Assembly: GCA_002363955.1 (NCBI GenBank)
Contig: DEXE01000006.1
Span: 513,975-577,974 of the forward strand
Length of the DNA: 64,000 nt
From: Methylophaga sp. UBA3192
Lineage (GTDB): Bacteria > Pseudomonadota > Gammaproteobacteria > Nitrosococcales > Methylophagaceae
Direction of reading: 5' to 3'
Position 1 is the first letter of the stretch. Every line of letters starts with the position of its first letter. Below are positions 7,521 to 16,637 of the stretch, piece by piece. A program made the position numbers and the translations under genes. Under the pieces are notes generated by a model that was given only the letters and a program-made list of their open reading frames with translations, had not been told where the DNA came from and made no database searches.

Positions 7521-9956
7521 TTAATGCCGGTTTTGTGTATTGACTTCGTGAAAACTGGCCTGATCTGGTGGCATTACAGTCGCAGTATCCGGAGTAGGTA
7601 ATACCTTGGTTGGCATATGCTGCAAGGCTTTTTCCAATACTTCATTAATCCAGCGTACAGGAATAATCTCCAGCCCGGATTTTACATTATCCGGAATTTC
7701 CCGTAAGTCCTTCACATTATCTTTAGGAATCAGAACGGTATCAATGCCACCACGATGTGCGGCCAGCAATTTCTCTTTCAAACCACCAATGGCCAACACC
7801 TCGCCACGCAACGTGATCTCGCCTGTCATGGCCACATTGGATTTAACCGGTATACCGGTTATCGCTGAAACCAGTGCAGTACACATACCAATACCTGCGC
7901 TTGGGCCATCTTTTGGTGTCGCACCTTCGGGTACATGAATATGTAAATCGTGACTTTGCAGATAATCCTCGGCAATGCCCCACTCTACTGCCCGAGAACG
8001 AACAACGGTGGTAGCCGCCTGAATGGATTCCTGCATCACATCACCCAGTTTACCTGTATAGCTGGCTTTGCCTTTACCCGGCATTACCGCCGATTCGATA
8101 GTCAGTAACTCACCACCCACTTCGGTCCAGGCCAGACCAGTGACCTGTCCAATGCGATCATCTTCTTCAGCAACACCATACTGATAATGATAGACGCCTA
8201 AATAGTCTTCCAGATTATCTGCTGTCACAACAACCTTCTCGGTTGGTGATTCACTGAGGATTTGCTTAACTAATTTGCGACAGATCTTCGAAATTTCACG
8301 TTGCAGATTACGCACACCTGCTTCACGTGTATAACGCCGAATGATTTCCATCACTGCATCAGAGGTAATTTCAATCTCATTCGCTTTCAGACCATTGTCT
8401 TTTATCGCTTTTGGCAACAAATACTGCAATGCGATATTCAATTTTTCATCTTCGGTATACCCTGCAAGACGAATTATTTCCATTCGATCACGCAGTGCAT
8501 CCGGAATATTCAATGTATTTGCAGTACAGACAAACATTACATCCGACAAATCATATTCGACTTCAAGATAGTGATCGGCAAATGTTGAGTTTTGCTCAGG
8601 ATCAAGCACTTCCAATAAGGCAGAAGCCGGATCACCACGGAAATCCTGAGCCATTTTGTCGATTTCATCCAATAAAAACAGTGGATTACGTACACCTGTT
8701 TTGGAAATATTCTGAATCACTTTACCCGGCATAGAGCCAATGTAAGTACGGCGGTGACCACGAATTTCCGCTTCATCGCGCACACCACCCAATGCCATGC
8801 GGCTGAATTTACGATTAGTCGAACGGGCAATAGATTGCGCAATAGAGGTTTTACCGACCCCTGGAGGTCCAACCAGACAAAGAATAGGACCTTTCAGCTT
8901 TTTAACACGTTTCTGTACCGCGAGGTATTCAATAATGCGTTCTTTAACTTTTTCCAGTCCATAGTGATCTTCATCCAGAACCTGCTGTGCATGGTCCAGA
9001 TCCAGCGTCACCCGTGAGCGTTTTTTCCACGGTACCTCAAGTAAATATTCAATGTAGTTTCGAACCACTGTTGCTTCTGCAGACATTGGCGACATCATTT
9101 TCAATTTTTTCAGTTCAGACTCAGCTTTATCACGAGCCTCTGTACTCATACCCGCCGCCGCAATTTTTTCCGCTAGTTCTTCAACTTCGTTGCCACTGTC
9201 ATCCAGTTCACCAAGTTCTTTCTGAACCGCTTTAAGTTGTTCGTTCAGATAGTACTCGCGCTGGCTTTTCTCCATCTGTTTTTTAACACGGTTACGAATA
9301 CGTTTTTCGATTTGCTGGATATCGATTTCCGATTCCAGGAATGCCATCAACTTTTCAATTCGGTCTTTGACGTCAGACATTTCAAGTAAAAGCTGTTTGT
9401 CTTCAAGCTTGAGCGTCATATGCGCAGCAACGGTATCTGCCATACGAGCCAGATCTTCAATGCTGGATAAAGAAGCAATCACTTCAGGTGGAATTTTCTT
9501 ATTGAGTTTAACGTACTGCTCAAACTGTCCCAGCAGTGTCCGCATTAATACATCAGCTTCACGCTGATCAGGATGCTCATCAATAAAACTGGCAACTTCA
9601 GCTTCGCAAAAAGCATTGGTATTGTCGTATAAAGCAACTTTAGCGCGTTGTGTACCTTCAACCAATACTTTTACTGTGCCATCCGGTAACTTTAATAACT
9701 GCAGAATATTGGCAAGGGTTCCTGTTTCATACAGATTTTCTGGCGCAGGAGAATCTTCGCCAGAATCTTTTTGGGCTACCAGCAGGATTTGTTTATTTTC
9801 ATCCGTAGCGTGTTCCAGTGCTTTGATGGATTTTTCTCGTCCAACAAATAAAGGAATAACCATATGCGGATATACAACAACATCACGTAGTGGCAATACA
9901 GGCACTTTTTGCAATGCATTGTCATCAGTTGATGTAGCTTCAAATTCTTTTTCCAT
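7521..9956 (-). CDS. lon: ATP-dependent protease La (Lon)
   Basis: Degrades misfolded and regulatory proteins. I use the ATG at 9956 (MEKEFEATSTDD, 811 residues), preceded by an AAGAGG box. An in-frame GTG at 9989 has no ribosome binding site and lies close to the transcription start. Domains in order: N-terminal substrate-binding domain (PVLPLRDVVVYPHM), coiled coil (about 200-280), AAA+ ATPase with Walker A GPPGVGKTS and FLLDEIDK, then the protease domain with the catalytic serine in PKDGPSAG and lysine in GGLKEKLLAA. It has a heat-shock-type promoter and follows clpX. Confidence 0.97.
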   Translation of the reverse strand: MEKEFEATSTDDNALQKVPVLPLRDVVVYPHMVIPLFVGREKSIKALEHATDENKQILLVAQKDSGEDSPAPENLYETGTLANILQLLKLPDGTVKVLVEGTQRAKVALYDNTNAFCEAEVASFIDEHPDQREADVLMRTLLGQFEQYVKLNKKIPPEVIASLSSIEDLARMADTVAAHMTLKLEDKQLLLEMSDVKDRIEKLMAFLESEIDIQQIEKRIRNRVKKQMEKSQREYYLNEQLKAVQKELGELDDSGNEVEELAEKIAAAGMSTEARDKAESELKKLKMMSPMSAEATVVRNYIEYLLEVPWKKRSRVTLDLDHAQQVLDEDHYGLEKVKERIIEYLAVQKRVKKLKGPILCLVGPPGVGKTSIAQSIARSTNRKFSRMALGGVRDEAEIRGHRRTYIGSMPGKVIQNISKTGVRNPLFLLDEIDKMAQDFRGDPASALLEVLDPEQNSTFADHYLEVEYDLSDVMFVCTANTLNIPDALRDRMEIIRLAGYTEDEKLNIALQYLLPKAIKDNGLKANEIEITSDAVMEIIRRYTREAGVRNLQREISKICRKLVKQILSESPTEKVVVTADNLEDYLGVYHYQYGVAEEDDRIGQVTGLAWTEVGGELLTIESAVMPGKGKASYTGKLGDVMQESIQAATTVVRSRAVEWGIAEDYLQSHDLHIHVPEGATPKDGPSAGIGMCTALVSAITGIPVKSNVAMTGEITLRGEVLAIGGLKEKLLAAHRGGIDTVLIPKDNVKDLREIPDNVKSGLEIIPVRWINEVLEKALQHMPTKVLPTPDTATVMPPDQASFHEVNTQNRH

Positions 9957-10011
9957 CAATGCAGACCTCTTTAGGGAGTCAACAGACACGGTTATCGTGT
10001 TCGTGAAAACA

Positions 10012-10039
10012 ATATGGGGACAGGCATAAAGAAATCAAG
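10012..10039 (-). promoter_or_regulatory. Sigma-32-type heat-shock promoter for lon
   Basis: On the minus strand CTTGAT (10034-10039) is followed after 14 bases by CCCCATAT (10012-10019). This closely matches the RpoH consensus CTTGAA-N(13-15)-CCCCATnT. The start site would fall near 10004, about 48 bases before the lon ATG. The G/C at the base of the clpX terminator hairpin directly adjoins the -35. Confidence 0.75.
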
Positions 10040-10059
10040 CGTCCGGAGAAACCGGACGC
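10028..10059 (-). terminator. clpX terminator
   Basis: A perfect 8-base stem GCGTCCGG / CCGGACGC with a 5-base loop (10039-10059), followed on the minus strand by TTGATTTCTTT. It lies about 45 bases after the clpX stop and separates clpX from the lon promoter. Confidence 0.65.
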
Positions 10060-10101
10060 GTTAAAATCAGCCGAAGTGTTTAAAGATCAATCAGGTAGGA
10101 A

Positions 10102-11373
10102 CTATTTATCACCTGAAGCGAGATCAGCGGGTTGATCTTCATAAATCAAAATAGGCGTGTTTTCACCATTGATAACACTTTCATCAACCACCACTTTGGT
10201 GACGTTATCCAAAGACGGCAGGTCAAACATAGTATCCAGCAATACATTTTCAATAATTGAACGCAAACCACGAGCACCGGTCTTACGCTCCATGGCTTTG
10301 CGAGCAATCGCCCGTAAAGCATCCGCCCTGAACTCTAATTCACAATTTTCAAGTTCAAACAATTTTTCATATTGTTTGGTTAATGCATTTTTTGGCTCAG
10401 TTAAAATCTGTACCAAAGCGGCCTCATCAAGTTCTTCAAGCGTGGCAACTACCGGCAGTCGGCCTACAAATTCCGGTATCAAGCCATACTGAATTAAATC
10501 TTCTGGCTCTACTACACGTAACGCCTCACTTGAAGGCGAATTGGTATCGACACTTTTAACATCGGCAGAAAAACCAATACCACCTTTGTGAGTACGGTTG
10601 CGGATAACTTTGTCCAACCCAGCAAAGGCACCACCACAAATAAACAGAATTTTGCTGGTATCAACTTGCAAAAACTCCTGTTGAGGATGTTTTCGGCCGC
10701 CTTGAGGAGGAACAGAAGCGATCGTACCTTCAATCAATTTCAACAATGCCTGCTGAACGCCCTCACCAGATACATCACGCGTTATTGATGGATTGTCTGA
10801 TTTTTTTGAAATCTTATCAATTTCATCAATATAAACGATTCCTGTTTCAGCTTTTTCAACATCGTAATCACATTTTTGCAGTAATTTCTGAATAATGTTT
10901 TCAACGTCTTCACCAACGTAGCCAGCTTCGGTCAATGTTGTTGCGTCGGCCATAGTGAAGGGTACATTCAATTGTCTGGCAAGCGTCTCAGCCAATAAGG
11001 TTTTACCGCTACCGGTTGGCCCTATCAGCAGAATGTTGCTTTTGGATAATTCCACATCATCATTTTTAGTACCATGACGCAAACGTTTGTAATGGTTATA
11101 AACCGCTACTGATAACACCCGTTTTGCTTTGACCTGGCCGATAACATAGTTATTAAGTGCCGAATCAATTTCATGAGGAGATGGTAGTCTGGAATCCGCT
11201 TTTTCATCGGTTTTTTCTTGTAACTCTTCCCGAATAATATCGTTGCAAAGCTCAACACATTCATCACAGACGAATACCGAAGGGCCAGCGATCAATTTTT
11301 TTACTTCATGCTGACTTTTACCGCAGAATGAACAGTAAAGTAATTTGTCGTCGTTTTTTTTGTCGTCGCTCAT
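10102..11373 (-). CDS. clpX: ATP-dependent Clp protease ATP-binding subunit ClpX
   Basis: AAA+ unfoldase that feeds tagged substrates into ClpP. It has 423 residues. The N-terminal zinc-binding domain shows Cys14, Cys17, Cys36 and Cys39. The ATPase core has Walker A GPTGSGKT (about 117-124), pore loop GYVGEDV, Walker B VYIDEIDK, and the RKHPQQEF loop. The IGF-type ClpP-binding loop region (HKGGIGFSAD) is present. An AGGAAAG ribosome binding site precedes the ATG, and clpP ends 29 bases upstream, so the two are co-transcribed. Confidence 0.98.
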   Translation of the reverse strand: MSDDKKNDDKLLYCSFCGKSQHEVKKLIAGPSVFVCDECVELCNDIIREELQEKTDEKADSRLPSPHEIDSALNNYVIGQVKAKRVLSVAVYNHYKRLRHGTKNDDVELSKSNILLIGPTGSGKTLLAETLARQLNVPFTMADATTLTEAGYVGEDVENIIQKLLQKCDYDVEKAETGIVYIDEIDKISKKSDNPSITRDVSGEGVQQALLKLIEGTIASVPPQGGRKHPQQEFLQVDTSKILFICGGAFAGLDKVIRNRTHKGGIGFSADVKSVDTNSPSSEALRVVEPEDLIQYGLIPEFVGRLPVVATLEELDEAALVQILTEPKNALTKQYEKLFELENCELEFRADALRAIARKAMERKTGARGLRSIIENVLLDTMFDLPSLDNVTKVVVDESVINGENTPILIYEDQPADLASGDK

Positions 11374-11402
11374 CGCTCTACTTTCCTAACTTTTGTGATT
11401 GC

Positions 11403-12038
11403 TCAAGATTTCTCTGCAGGTCGGCTATTCATTACAGCATCAATTAAACCATATTCTGCTGCCTGTTCACCATTCATGAAGTTATCACGATCAGTATCAC
11501 GTTCAATTTTCTCAATATCTTGACCAGTGTGATGGGCCATAATTCCATTTAATCGATCACGAATACTTAAAATTTCCTTGGCATGGATATCAATATCCGA
11601 TGCCTGTCCCTGAAAACCGCCTAACGGCTGATGCACCATAATGCGTGAATTTGGTAATGCAAAACGTTTGCCTTTGGCTCCGGCCGTTAAGAGTAAAGCG
11701 CCCATACTGGCCGCTTGACCGATGCATAACGTGCTGACCTGCGGTTTGATAAACTGCATTGTGTCATAAATTGCCAGACCAGCGGTCACAGCACCACCTG
11801 GAGAATTGATATAAAGGTGAATGTCTTTATCAGGGTTTTCAGATTCGAGGAATAACATCTGGGCGACAATCAAATTCGCCATATGGTCTTCCACCTGACC
11901 CACTAAAAAAATAATACGTTCTTTCAGCAGCCGGGAATAAATATCGTAGGAACGTTCACCACGTGAAGTCTGCTCAACGACGATTGGAACCAATGCATTT
12001 TGAACTGGATTGAGATGCTCAGAAAATATATTGCTCAT
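11403..12038 (-). CDS. clpP: ATP-dependent Clp protease proteolytic subunit
   Basis: Serine protease of the ClpXP/ClpAP machines. The 211-residue protein has catalytic Ser111 (GQAASMGALL), His136 (MVHQPLGG) and an aspartate near 185 (ERDTDRD). The N-terminal part before about residue 14 is likely removed, as in E. coli. Strong AGGA ribosome binding site. A terminator hairpin stands between tig and this gene, so clpP-clpX may depend on readthrough or on a promoter in the 88-base gap that I could not identify. Confidence 0.98.
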   Translation of the reverse strand: MSNIFSEHLNPVQNALVPIVVEQTSRGERSYDIYSRLLKERIIFLVGQVEDHMANLIVAQMLFLESENPDKDIHLYINSPGGAVTAGLAIYDTMQFIKPQVSTLCIGQAASMGALLLTAGAKGKRFALPNSRIMVHQPLGGFQGQASDIDIHAKEILSIRDRLNGIMAHHTGQDIEKIERDTDRDNFMNGEQAAEYGLIDAVMNSRPAEKS

Positions 12039-12058
12039 AGCGGTCCTGTTTTCATGCC

Positions 12059-12097
12059 AAATAAAAAATAACCCGTGCCCAAAAGTTTGAGCACGGG
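12059..12097 (-). terminator. tig-clpP intergenic terminator
   Basis: Minus-strand stem CCCGTGC / GCACGGG (7 bases, loop of 12; 12072-12097) followed by a T-rich tract of 13 bases. It lies about 30 bases after the tig stop and 21-34 bases before the clpP start. Confidence 0.75.
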
Positions 12098-12126
12098 CTG
12101 TCTTTGTAAAAAACGTGCTTGTGCCT

Positions 12127-13425
12127 TTAGGCTACAGCATTCATCACTTCTGAAAAGGAAGATGCTTTTTCTTCAACTGTAACATGATCGTAAATCCATT
12201 CAACTACGGCGTCTTCAACAACCATCATCTGGATTTCAGATAATTTATCCTGATTGGTCATGTAGTAATTCATAACGTCTTCTGGATCTTCATAACTGGC
12301 GGCAATCGCTTCAATTGCTTCGCGAACCCGTTTTTCTTCAGGTTGAATTTTGTTATCGGAAATTATCTTACCGATCAGCAGGCTGAGTTTGACACGTTTT
12401 TCTGCATTTTCCTTGAAGTTGCTCAGCTCAAAAGGTAAACCTTCAACGTTCACACCCTGGTTACGTAAATTATTTTTTGCTTGTTCCATCAAATAATTGG
12501 CTTCACGTTCTACCGGAGCTTCCGGCAAAGCAACTTCATTATTCGCTGCTACGCTATCCATCGCTTTGCGCTTGTTCACATTTTTCAATGCACCGGCAAG
12601 TTCACGTTCCATATTTGAACGAACTTCTTTTTTCAATGCAGCAATGCCACCGTCAACACCACACATCTCTGCAAATTCTTTGTCTAATTTAGGCAGTTTT
12701 TTCTTGGCAACCTGTTTAACCGTAACAGCAAAATCCGCTTTTTTACCACGTAAATGTTCTGCACGATAGTCATCAGGGAAAGTCATTGAAATAGTCAGCT
12801 GTTGATCCTGTTTCACACCTACGAGTTGTTGCTCGAATTCAGGCAACATGCTGCCATTGCCAATAACGACTAATACATCCTGACCTTTACCGCCCTGGAA
12901 TTCTTCACCATCAATACTGCCGATAAAATCAATGGTCACGCCATCTTCTTCCTTGGCTGCACGTTTGAGGGGATCCCAAGTCATGCGCTGCTCGCGCAAG
13001 GTTTCAAGCATTTTATCGACATCTTCATCCGTGACTGCAGCAACGGTTTTTTCCAGCTTGATGTCATCCAGCTTTACAGCTTCAAGTTCAGGAAAGATTT
13101 CATAATTCAACGTGTAGATTAACGCTGTTTCTTCTTCTTTCATGCTGTCGATATGAGGTGGACTGGCAGGATTGACATTTTCTTGAGTGAACGCTTCACG
13201 CATGCTGTCCTGGACTATTTGATCAATCACTTCGCGACGTGCTGAGGGACCATGCGTTTTAACCAGCATTTTCATCGGAACTTTGCCGGGACGGAAACCA
13301 GCCATCCGAACTGATGGACGGATAGATGACAAACGTTGTTGAACGGCTTGTTCAATATTCGCATCTTCCACAGTGATGGTCATTTTACGACCGAGTTCGC
13401 TGACATTTTCTACAGTTACTTGCAT
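12127..13425 (-). CDS. tig: Trigger factor
   Basis: Ribosome-bound chaperone and prolyl isomerase that meets nascent chains. The 432-residue protein has the N-terminal ribosome-docking signature GFRPGKVP at about 43-50, a central FKBP-type domain (about 155-245), and a helical C-terminal chaperone arm. A GAGG box precedes the ATG. tRNA-Leu lies 64 bases upstream and clpP downstream, an order seen in pseudomonads. The start and length match the family. Confidence 0.97.
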   Translation of the reverse strand: MQVTVENVSELGRKMTITVEDANIEQAVQQRLSSIRPSVRMAGFRPGKVPMKMLVKTHGPSARREVIDQIVQDSMREAFTQENVNPASPPHIDSMKEEETALIYTLNYEIFPELEAVKLDDIKLEKTVAAVTDEDVDKMLETLREQRMTWDPLKRAAKEEDGVTIDFIGSIDGEEFQGGKGQDVLVVIGNGSMLPEFEQQLVGVKQDQQLTISMTFPDDYRAEHLRGKKADFAVTVKQVAKKKLPKLDKEFAEMCGVDGGIAALKKEVRSNMERELAGALKNVNKRKAMDSVAANNEVALPEAPVEREANYLMEQAKNNLRNQGVNVEGLPFELSNFKENAEKRVKLSLLIGKIISDNKIQPEEKRVREAIEAIAASYEDPEDVMNYYMTNQDKLSEIQMMVVEDAVVEWIYDHVTVEEKASSFSEVMNAVA

Positions 13426-13489
13426 TCTTTAAACCTCAAACACGGGGATTAAGCGCATCGTCAGACATTTTAGCGCCGACAATTGTAAA

Positions 13490-13574
<85 letters not shown>

Positions 13575-13615
13575 AAATCGTTACAGATATGCTTACATAT
13601 CTAATTAAGTCGGCC

Positions 13616-13621
13616 ATTATA
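13616..13621 (-). promoter_or_regulatory. -10 box of tRNA-Leu promoter
   Basis: A perfect TATAAT on the minus strand is followed at once by a G/C-rich discriminator GGCCG, typical of stringently controlled stable-RNA promoters. The start would fall near 13609, about 35 bases before the tRNA. No good -35 is visible. Confidence 0.45.
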
Positions 13622-13641
13622 GCCAGATAAACTGACCAAAA

Positions 13642-15087
13642 CTAGCCTTGTATTGTCAAAAATGCGAATGCCAGGGCTGCTTGCTGGCAAAACTGGCGAA
13701 AAGCGATAAGATCCTGTCGATCTAATTCCCTGCCGGATGCCTGTCTGTCAGCCAGAAATAACCCCACGGGTTTATTGGCTTTTTTTAATGGCATTGCCAG
13801 GACTGCGTTGACACTTAATAAATCTTTACTTTCTGTTTGCAGTTTTTTTAACGCATTCTGCTGTGATGAATCGACCAACAAAGCATCTTCTGCAGACAGT
13901 AAATCACTAAATATTGACGGTTTACTCAGAATGTCTATCTGAAACAACTCACAGAATTGTTCATCCTGGTTGCCAAGAGCATAACGACAATTCAGCCGGC
14001 TTTTATCCGCTGATATCACCGCAAAAATCACGCGATCCATGCCTGTACCACGATAAATACCTTCCATCACCATTTCAAGTATCTGATTAATTCCCCTATG
14101 CTCCTGAATCGCTTGCGAAATATCCTGCAGAATGCGTAGCTGGATAGATTGGTCCGGTACCTGATAAATGGCTGTAAGTTCAATGTCACTGATGAAGTTC
14201 TCTGACTCCCCTTCGGCCTGGACTTCATCAGGCAAAGGGATCAATCCATGTGCACGCTCTATACCGGTCAGGTTAAGTAATTGCTGGGCAGCAAGGGCAC
14301 TGGCATAGACAGTTGGTTTTACTGTTTCAGTTTTACTGTGAGTCAGCTCCGCGACACCGTCAAACCATGGCGCTAACTTACTGACATTCCATGATTTTCT
14401 GGTATCAATTGCCAATTGCCCCGCGTAACGAATGATCTTTACCGCTTCGGTCTTTACATGAGGGCGAAAACTTTCAATTAATAAGTCATTTAATGCCCAG
14501 GCTTCCGCCAGTCCCTGTGTGAGTTGATTCAGGGTGTATCCTAAAGTATCTGTTTCGGCGGATACATTTGATTCGGTTTGTTCAAATGCTGCGACGGTTT
14601 TTTCATCAGCAAAGGCCCAAAACGTCAGATGTCCCAGTCGTGACAATAACGCGGCAATAAAAATATCTTCCGGCATTTCCGATTTACAAAGCGTCGCCAT
14701 ATTTTGTGCCTGCACAGCAGCGTGCAGAGATATAGCCATTTCCTTCAATACTTTTTCATGTCGTTTACTGGCTTTTAATGAATCAATTAACACCAGTGTC
14801 AGTGCCAACACTTTGACCTGCTCAAAACCTAGCAGCATTAAGGCTCTGGAAACGGTATTAATGTGATGACCTTGCGGATTGTAATACACACTGTTGGCCA
14901 TTTTTAATAAACGCCCGGTCAAAGCCGCATCACGTAGAATAACCTGTGCCACATCGACCGCGGCACTGTCTTCCTGTTCCAGAATTTGATTGATTTCCAG
15001 CATGGTATTGGGAAATACCGGCATATGCTTATCTGTCAGTTGACGGATAAACCGTTGAGCTGCGACAGGTATTGGCGTCAGTGTCAT
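13642..15087 (-). CDS. HDOD domain plus C-terminal GAF-like domain protein
   Basis: A 481-residue signalling-type protein. The N-terminal part (about 18-210) is an HDOD domain, with FPNTMLEINQIL, ILRDAALTGRLLKMANS and AALLSRLGHL typical of these HD-related output domains, which lack the catalytic HD residues. The C-terminal part (about 320-475) resembles a GAF sensor (ILQDISQAIQEHRG, MDRVIFAVIS, LAMPLKKANKPVGLFLADRQ). Such proteins act in motility, biofilm or stress signalling, but the specific role is unknown. It overlaps the upstream nucleotidase by 4 bases (ATGA), last in a four-gene operon. Confidence 0.8.
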   Translation of the reverse strand: MTLTPIPVAAQRFIRQLTDKHMPVFPNTMLEINQILEQEDSAAVDVAQVILRDAALTGRLLKMANSVYYNPQGHHINTVSRALMLLGFEQVKVLALTLVLIDSLKASKRHEKVLKEMAISLHAAVQAQNMATLCKSEMPEDIFIAALLSRLGHLTFWAFADEKTVAAFEQTESNVSAETDTLGYTLNQLTQGLAEAWALNDLLIESFRPHVKTEAVKIIRYAGQLAIDTRKSWNVSKLAPWFDGVAELTHSKTETVKPTVYASALAAQQLLNLTGIERAHGLIPLPDEVQAEGESENFISDIELTAIYQVPDQSIQLRILQDISQAIQEHRGINQILEMVMEGIYRGTGMDRVIFAVISADKSRLNCRYALGNQDEQFCELFQIDILSKPSIFSDLLSAEDALLVDSSQQNALKKLQTESKDLLSVNAVLAMPLKKANKPVGLFLADRQASGRELDRQDLIAFRQFCQQAALAFAFLTIQG

Positions 15088-16007
15088 TCGCTGTCTTCTT
15101 TCGCAACCAGCTGATTAGCGATGCCATGTGGAACATGGCCGGTAGCAACATGATCTCTTGCAGAAATACAGTGACGTTCCTGATCATCAAAAAAGATATC
15201 GGCACCAAATGATTTCAAAAACGGACCTTTCTCCATACCTCCCAGAAAAATAGCTTCATCAATTCGAATCCCCCATTCACGTAAGGTACGGATTACCCTT
15301 TCATGAGCGGGCGCAGAACGAGCTGTTACCAGTGCGGTGCGAATCGGTGAGCTGTTTTCCGGATATTGCGTCTGGATCTGATTCAATGCCATTAAAAAGT
15401 CTTTAAACGGGCCACCCGATAATGCCTGACGGGCCGTTTGCTGCTCGTTCTGAGTAAAAGCTTCCAGTCCACGCTCTTTAAATATCCGCTCGGACTCATC
15501 CGAAAATAAAACTGCATCCCCATCGAAGGCAATACGAAGTTGCTCGGATTCAGAGTTATTCCCCAGATTGGATGGCAATATTGTCGCAGCAGCGATACCC
15601 GCTTCAAGCGCCATACGAACATCTTCAGGACTAGTGGATAAAAACAGGTTGGCACTGAACGGTGCTACATATCTATAAGGACTGCTACCAGAGGTAAACA
15701 CAGCACGGATAATGGCTAATTTATGGTGTTGGATCGAGTTGAACACTCTTAGGCCGGTATCGGCACTGTTACGTGATAACAAGATGATCTCAACACGTGG
15801 AGTATTGGGATTATTATCATTTAAAGCCAGTAACTTCTTCACCAGATTAAACGCACCACCCGGAGATAATGGCACATCCTCATTTTCAATCTGAAACTGG
15901 CAATAGGCTTCAGTACCCTGCTCCTCGTAAATTCGATGGCTTTCATCCAAATCAAACAATGCACGCGATGAAATAGCCACCACCAATGGTTTTGTCGGCG
16001 TTTCCAC
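15084..16007 (-). CDS. 5'-nucleotidase (PF06189/cN-I-like family), internally duplicated
   Basis: A 307-residue protein starting at GTG 16007 with an AGGGAG ribosome binding site. The C-terminal half carries a HAD-type nucleophile motif FDGDAVLFSD (Asp162, Asp164), VTARSAP (about 227-233) and FFDDQERH (about 272-279). These are the motifs of the cytosolic 5'-nucleotidase family that dephosphorylates nucleoside monophosphates. The N-terminal half repeats the same layout, but SSR (13-15) replaces the DGD catalytic motif (see findings). It is packed between the NERD-like gene (2-base gap) and the HDOD gene (4-base overlap). Substrate unknown. Confidence 0.8.
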   Translation of the reverse strand: METPTKPLVVAISSRALFDLDESHRIYEEQGTEAYCQFQIENEDVPLSPGGAFNLVKKLLALNDNNPNTPRVEIILLSRNSADTGLRVFNSIQHHKLAIIRAVFTSGSSPYRYVAPFSANLFLSTSPEDVRMALEAGIAAATILPSNLGNNSESEQLRIAFDGDAVLFSDESERIFKERGLEAFTQNEQQTARQALSGGPFKDFLMALNQIQTQYPENSSPIRTALVTARSAPAHERVIRTLREWGIRIDEAIFLGGMEKGPFLKSFGADIFFDDQERHCISARDHVATGHVPHGIANQLVAKEDSE

Positions 16008-16009
16008 GT

Positions 16010-16627
16010 TTACTCCCTGATTAATGATTGAGCATCTAAATGAGCATTCTGTTTAATGACGTTCCACATTTTTTCTCTGGCTTCAGCTGGTAACTTCGGG
16101 CTGTTAAATAATCTTTGCATATCCTGTTCAAAACTGGTCAGTACAGATACCGATGCCGGTTTGCCTTTAGGAAAATCACTGTCAGCGGTAAAAACCACAT
16201 GACAGAACACCGGCATTTTGGGGATTATCGAACGGACAGCCTGACGAGCATTTTCGAGATGATGCAACGGATTGGTAAACTTATAACTCCGACCGTCGAC
16301 AATTTGCGTCCATTCCTCAATTTTTTCGGCCCCGAACAGGTGACCACTTATCGGGTAATCACGCAGAATCAATATGCCTTGTTCCAACAGAAAAAGCTTT
16401 TCAATTTCCAGCAAACCGCCTAATCCATCCGGCAGGACCAAATTCTTAAGTTCGTCCTGTTTATAGGGTTTTAACACTTGCTCAATCTGAATCTCTGAAT
16501 GACTTTTCCGAACAAAATGCCGATAGAATAACCAGATAACGAATATAACAAATACGCCCAGTGCACCGGCCGTTTCTATAGAAAATTCTTCAAGCAAACG
16601 AGTACCACTCCTAAATTTTTCAGACAT
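16010..16627 (-). CDS. Membrane-anchored NERD-like domain protein
   Basis: About 205 residues from the ATG at 16627 (MSEKFRSGTRL). An upstream in-frame extension to 16717 lies inside fieF and looks spurious. A single transmembrane helix lies at about 17-38, followed by a basic stop-transfer. The cytoplasmic part (about 50-150) resembles the NERD (nuclease-related) domain: LPDGLGGLLEIEKLFLLEQG, ILILRDYPISGHLFGAEKIEEWTQ, NPLHHLENARQAVRSII. NERD proteins are of uncertain function. No strong ribosome binding site is visible; it starts 10 bases after the fieF stop. Confidence 0.65.
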   Translation of the reverse strand: MSEKFRSGTRLLEEFSIETAGALGVFVIFVIWLFYRHFVRKSHSEIQIEQVLKPYKQDELKNLVLPDGLGGLLEIEKLFLLEQGILILRDYPISGHLFGAEKIEEWTQIVDGRSYKFTNPLHHLENARQAVRSIIPKMPVFCHVVFTADSDFPKGKPASVSVLTSFEQDMQRLFNSPKLPAEAREKMWNVIKQNAHLDAQSLIRE

Positions 16628-16637
16628 TATACGGCGT

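Noticed and set aside
8301..9235. Several open frames on the plus strand opposite lon
   Set aside because: They are antisense shadows of a well-supported lon gene, lack ribosome binding sites and have no recognisable domains.
16010..16627. Defence nuclease role for the NERD-like protein
   Set aside because: The operon partners are metabolic or signalling genes, and no nuclease catalytic residues could be confirmed by eye.
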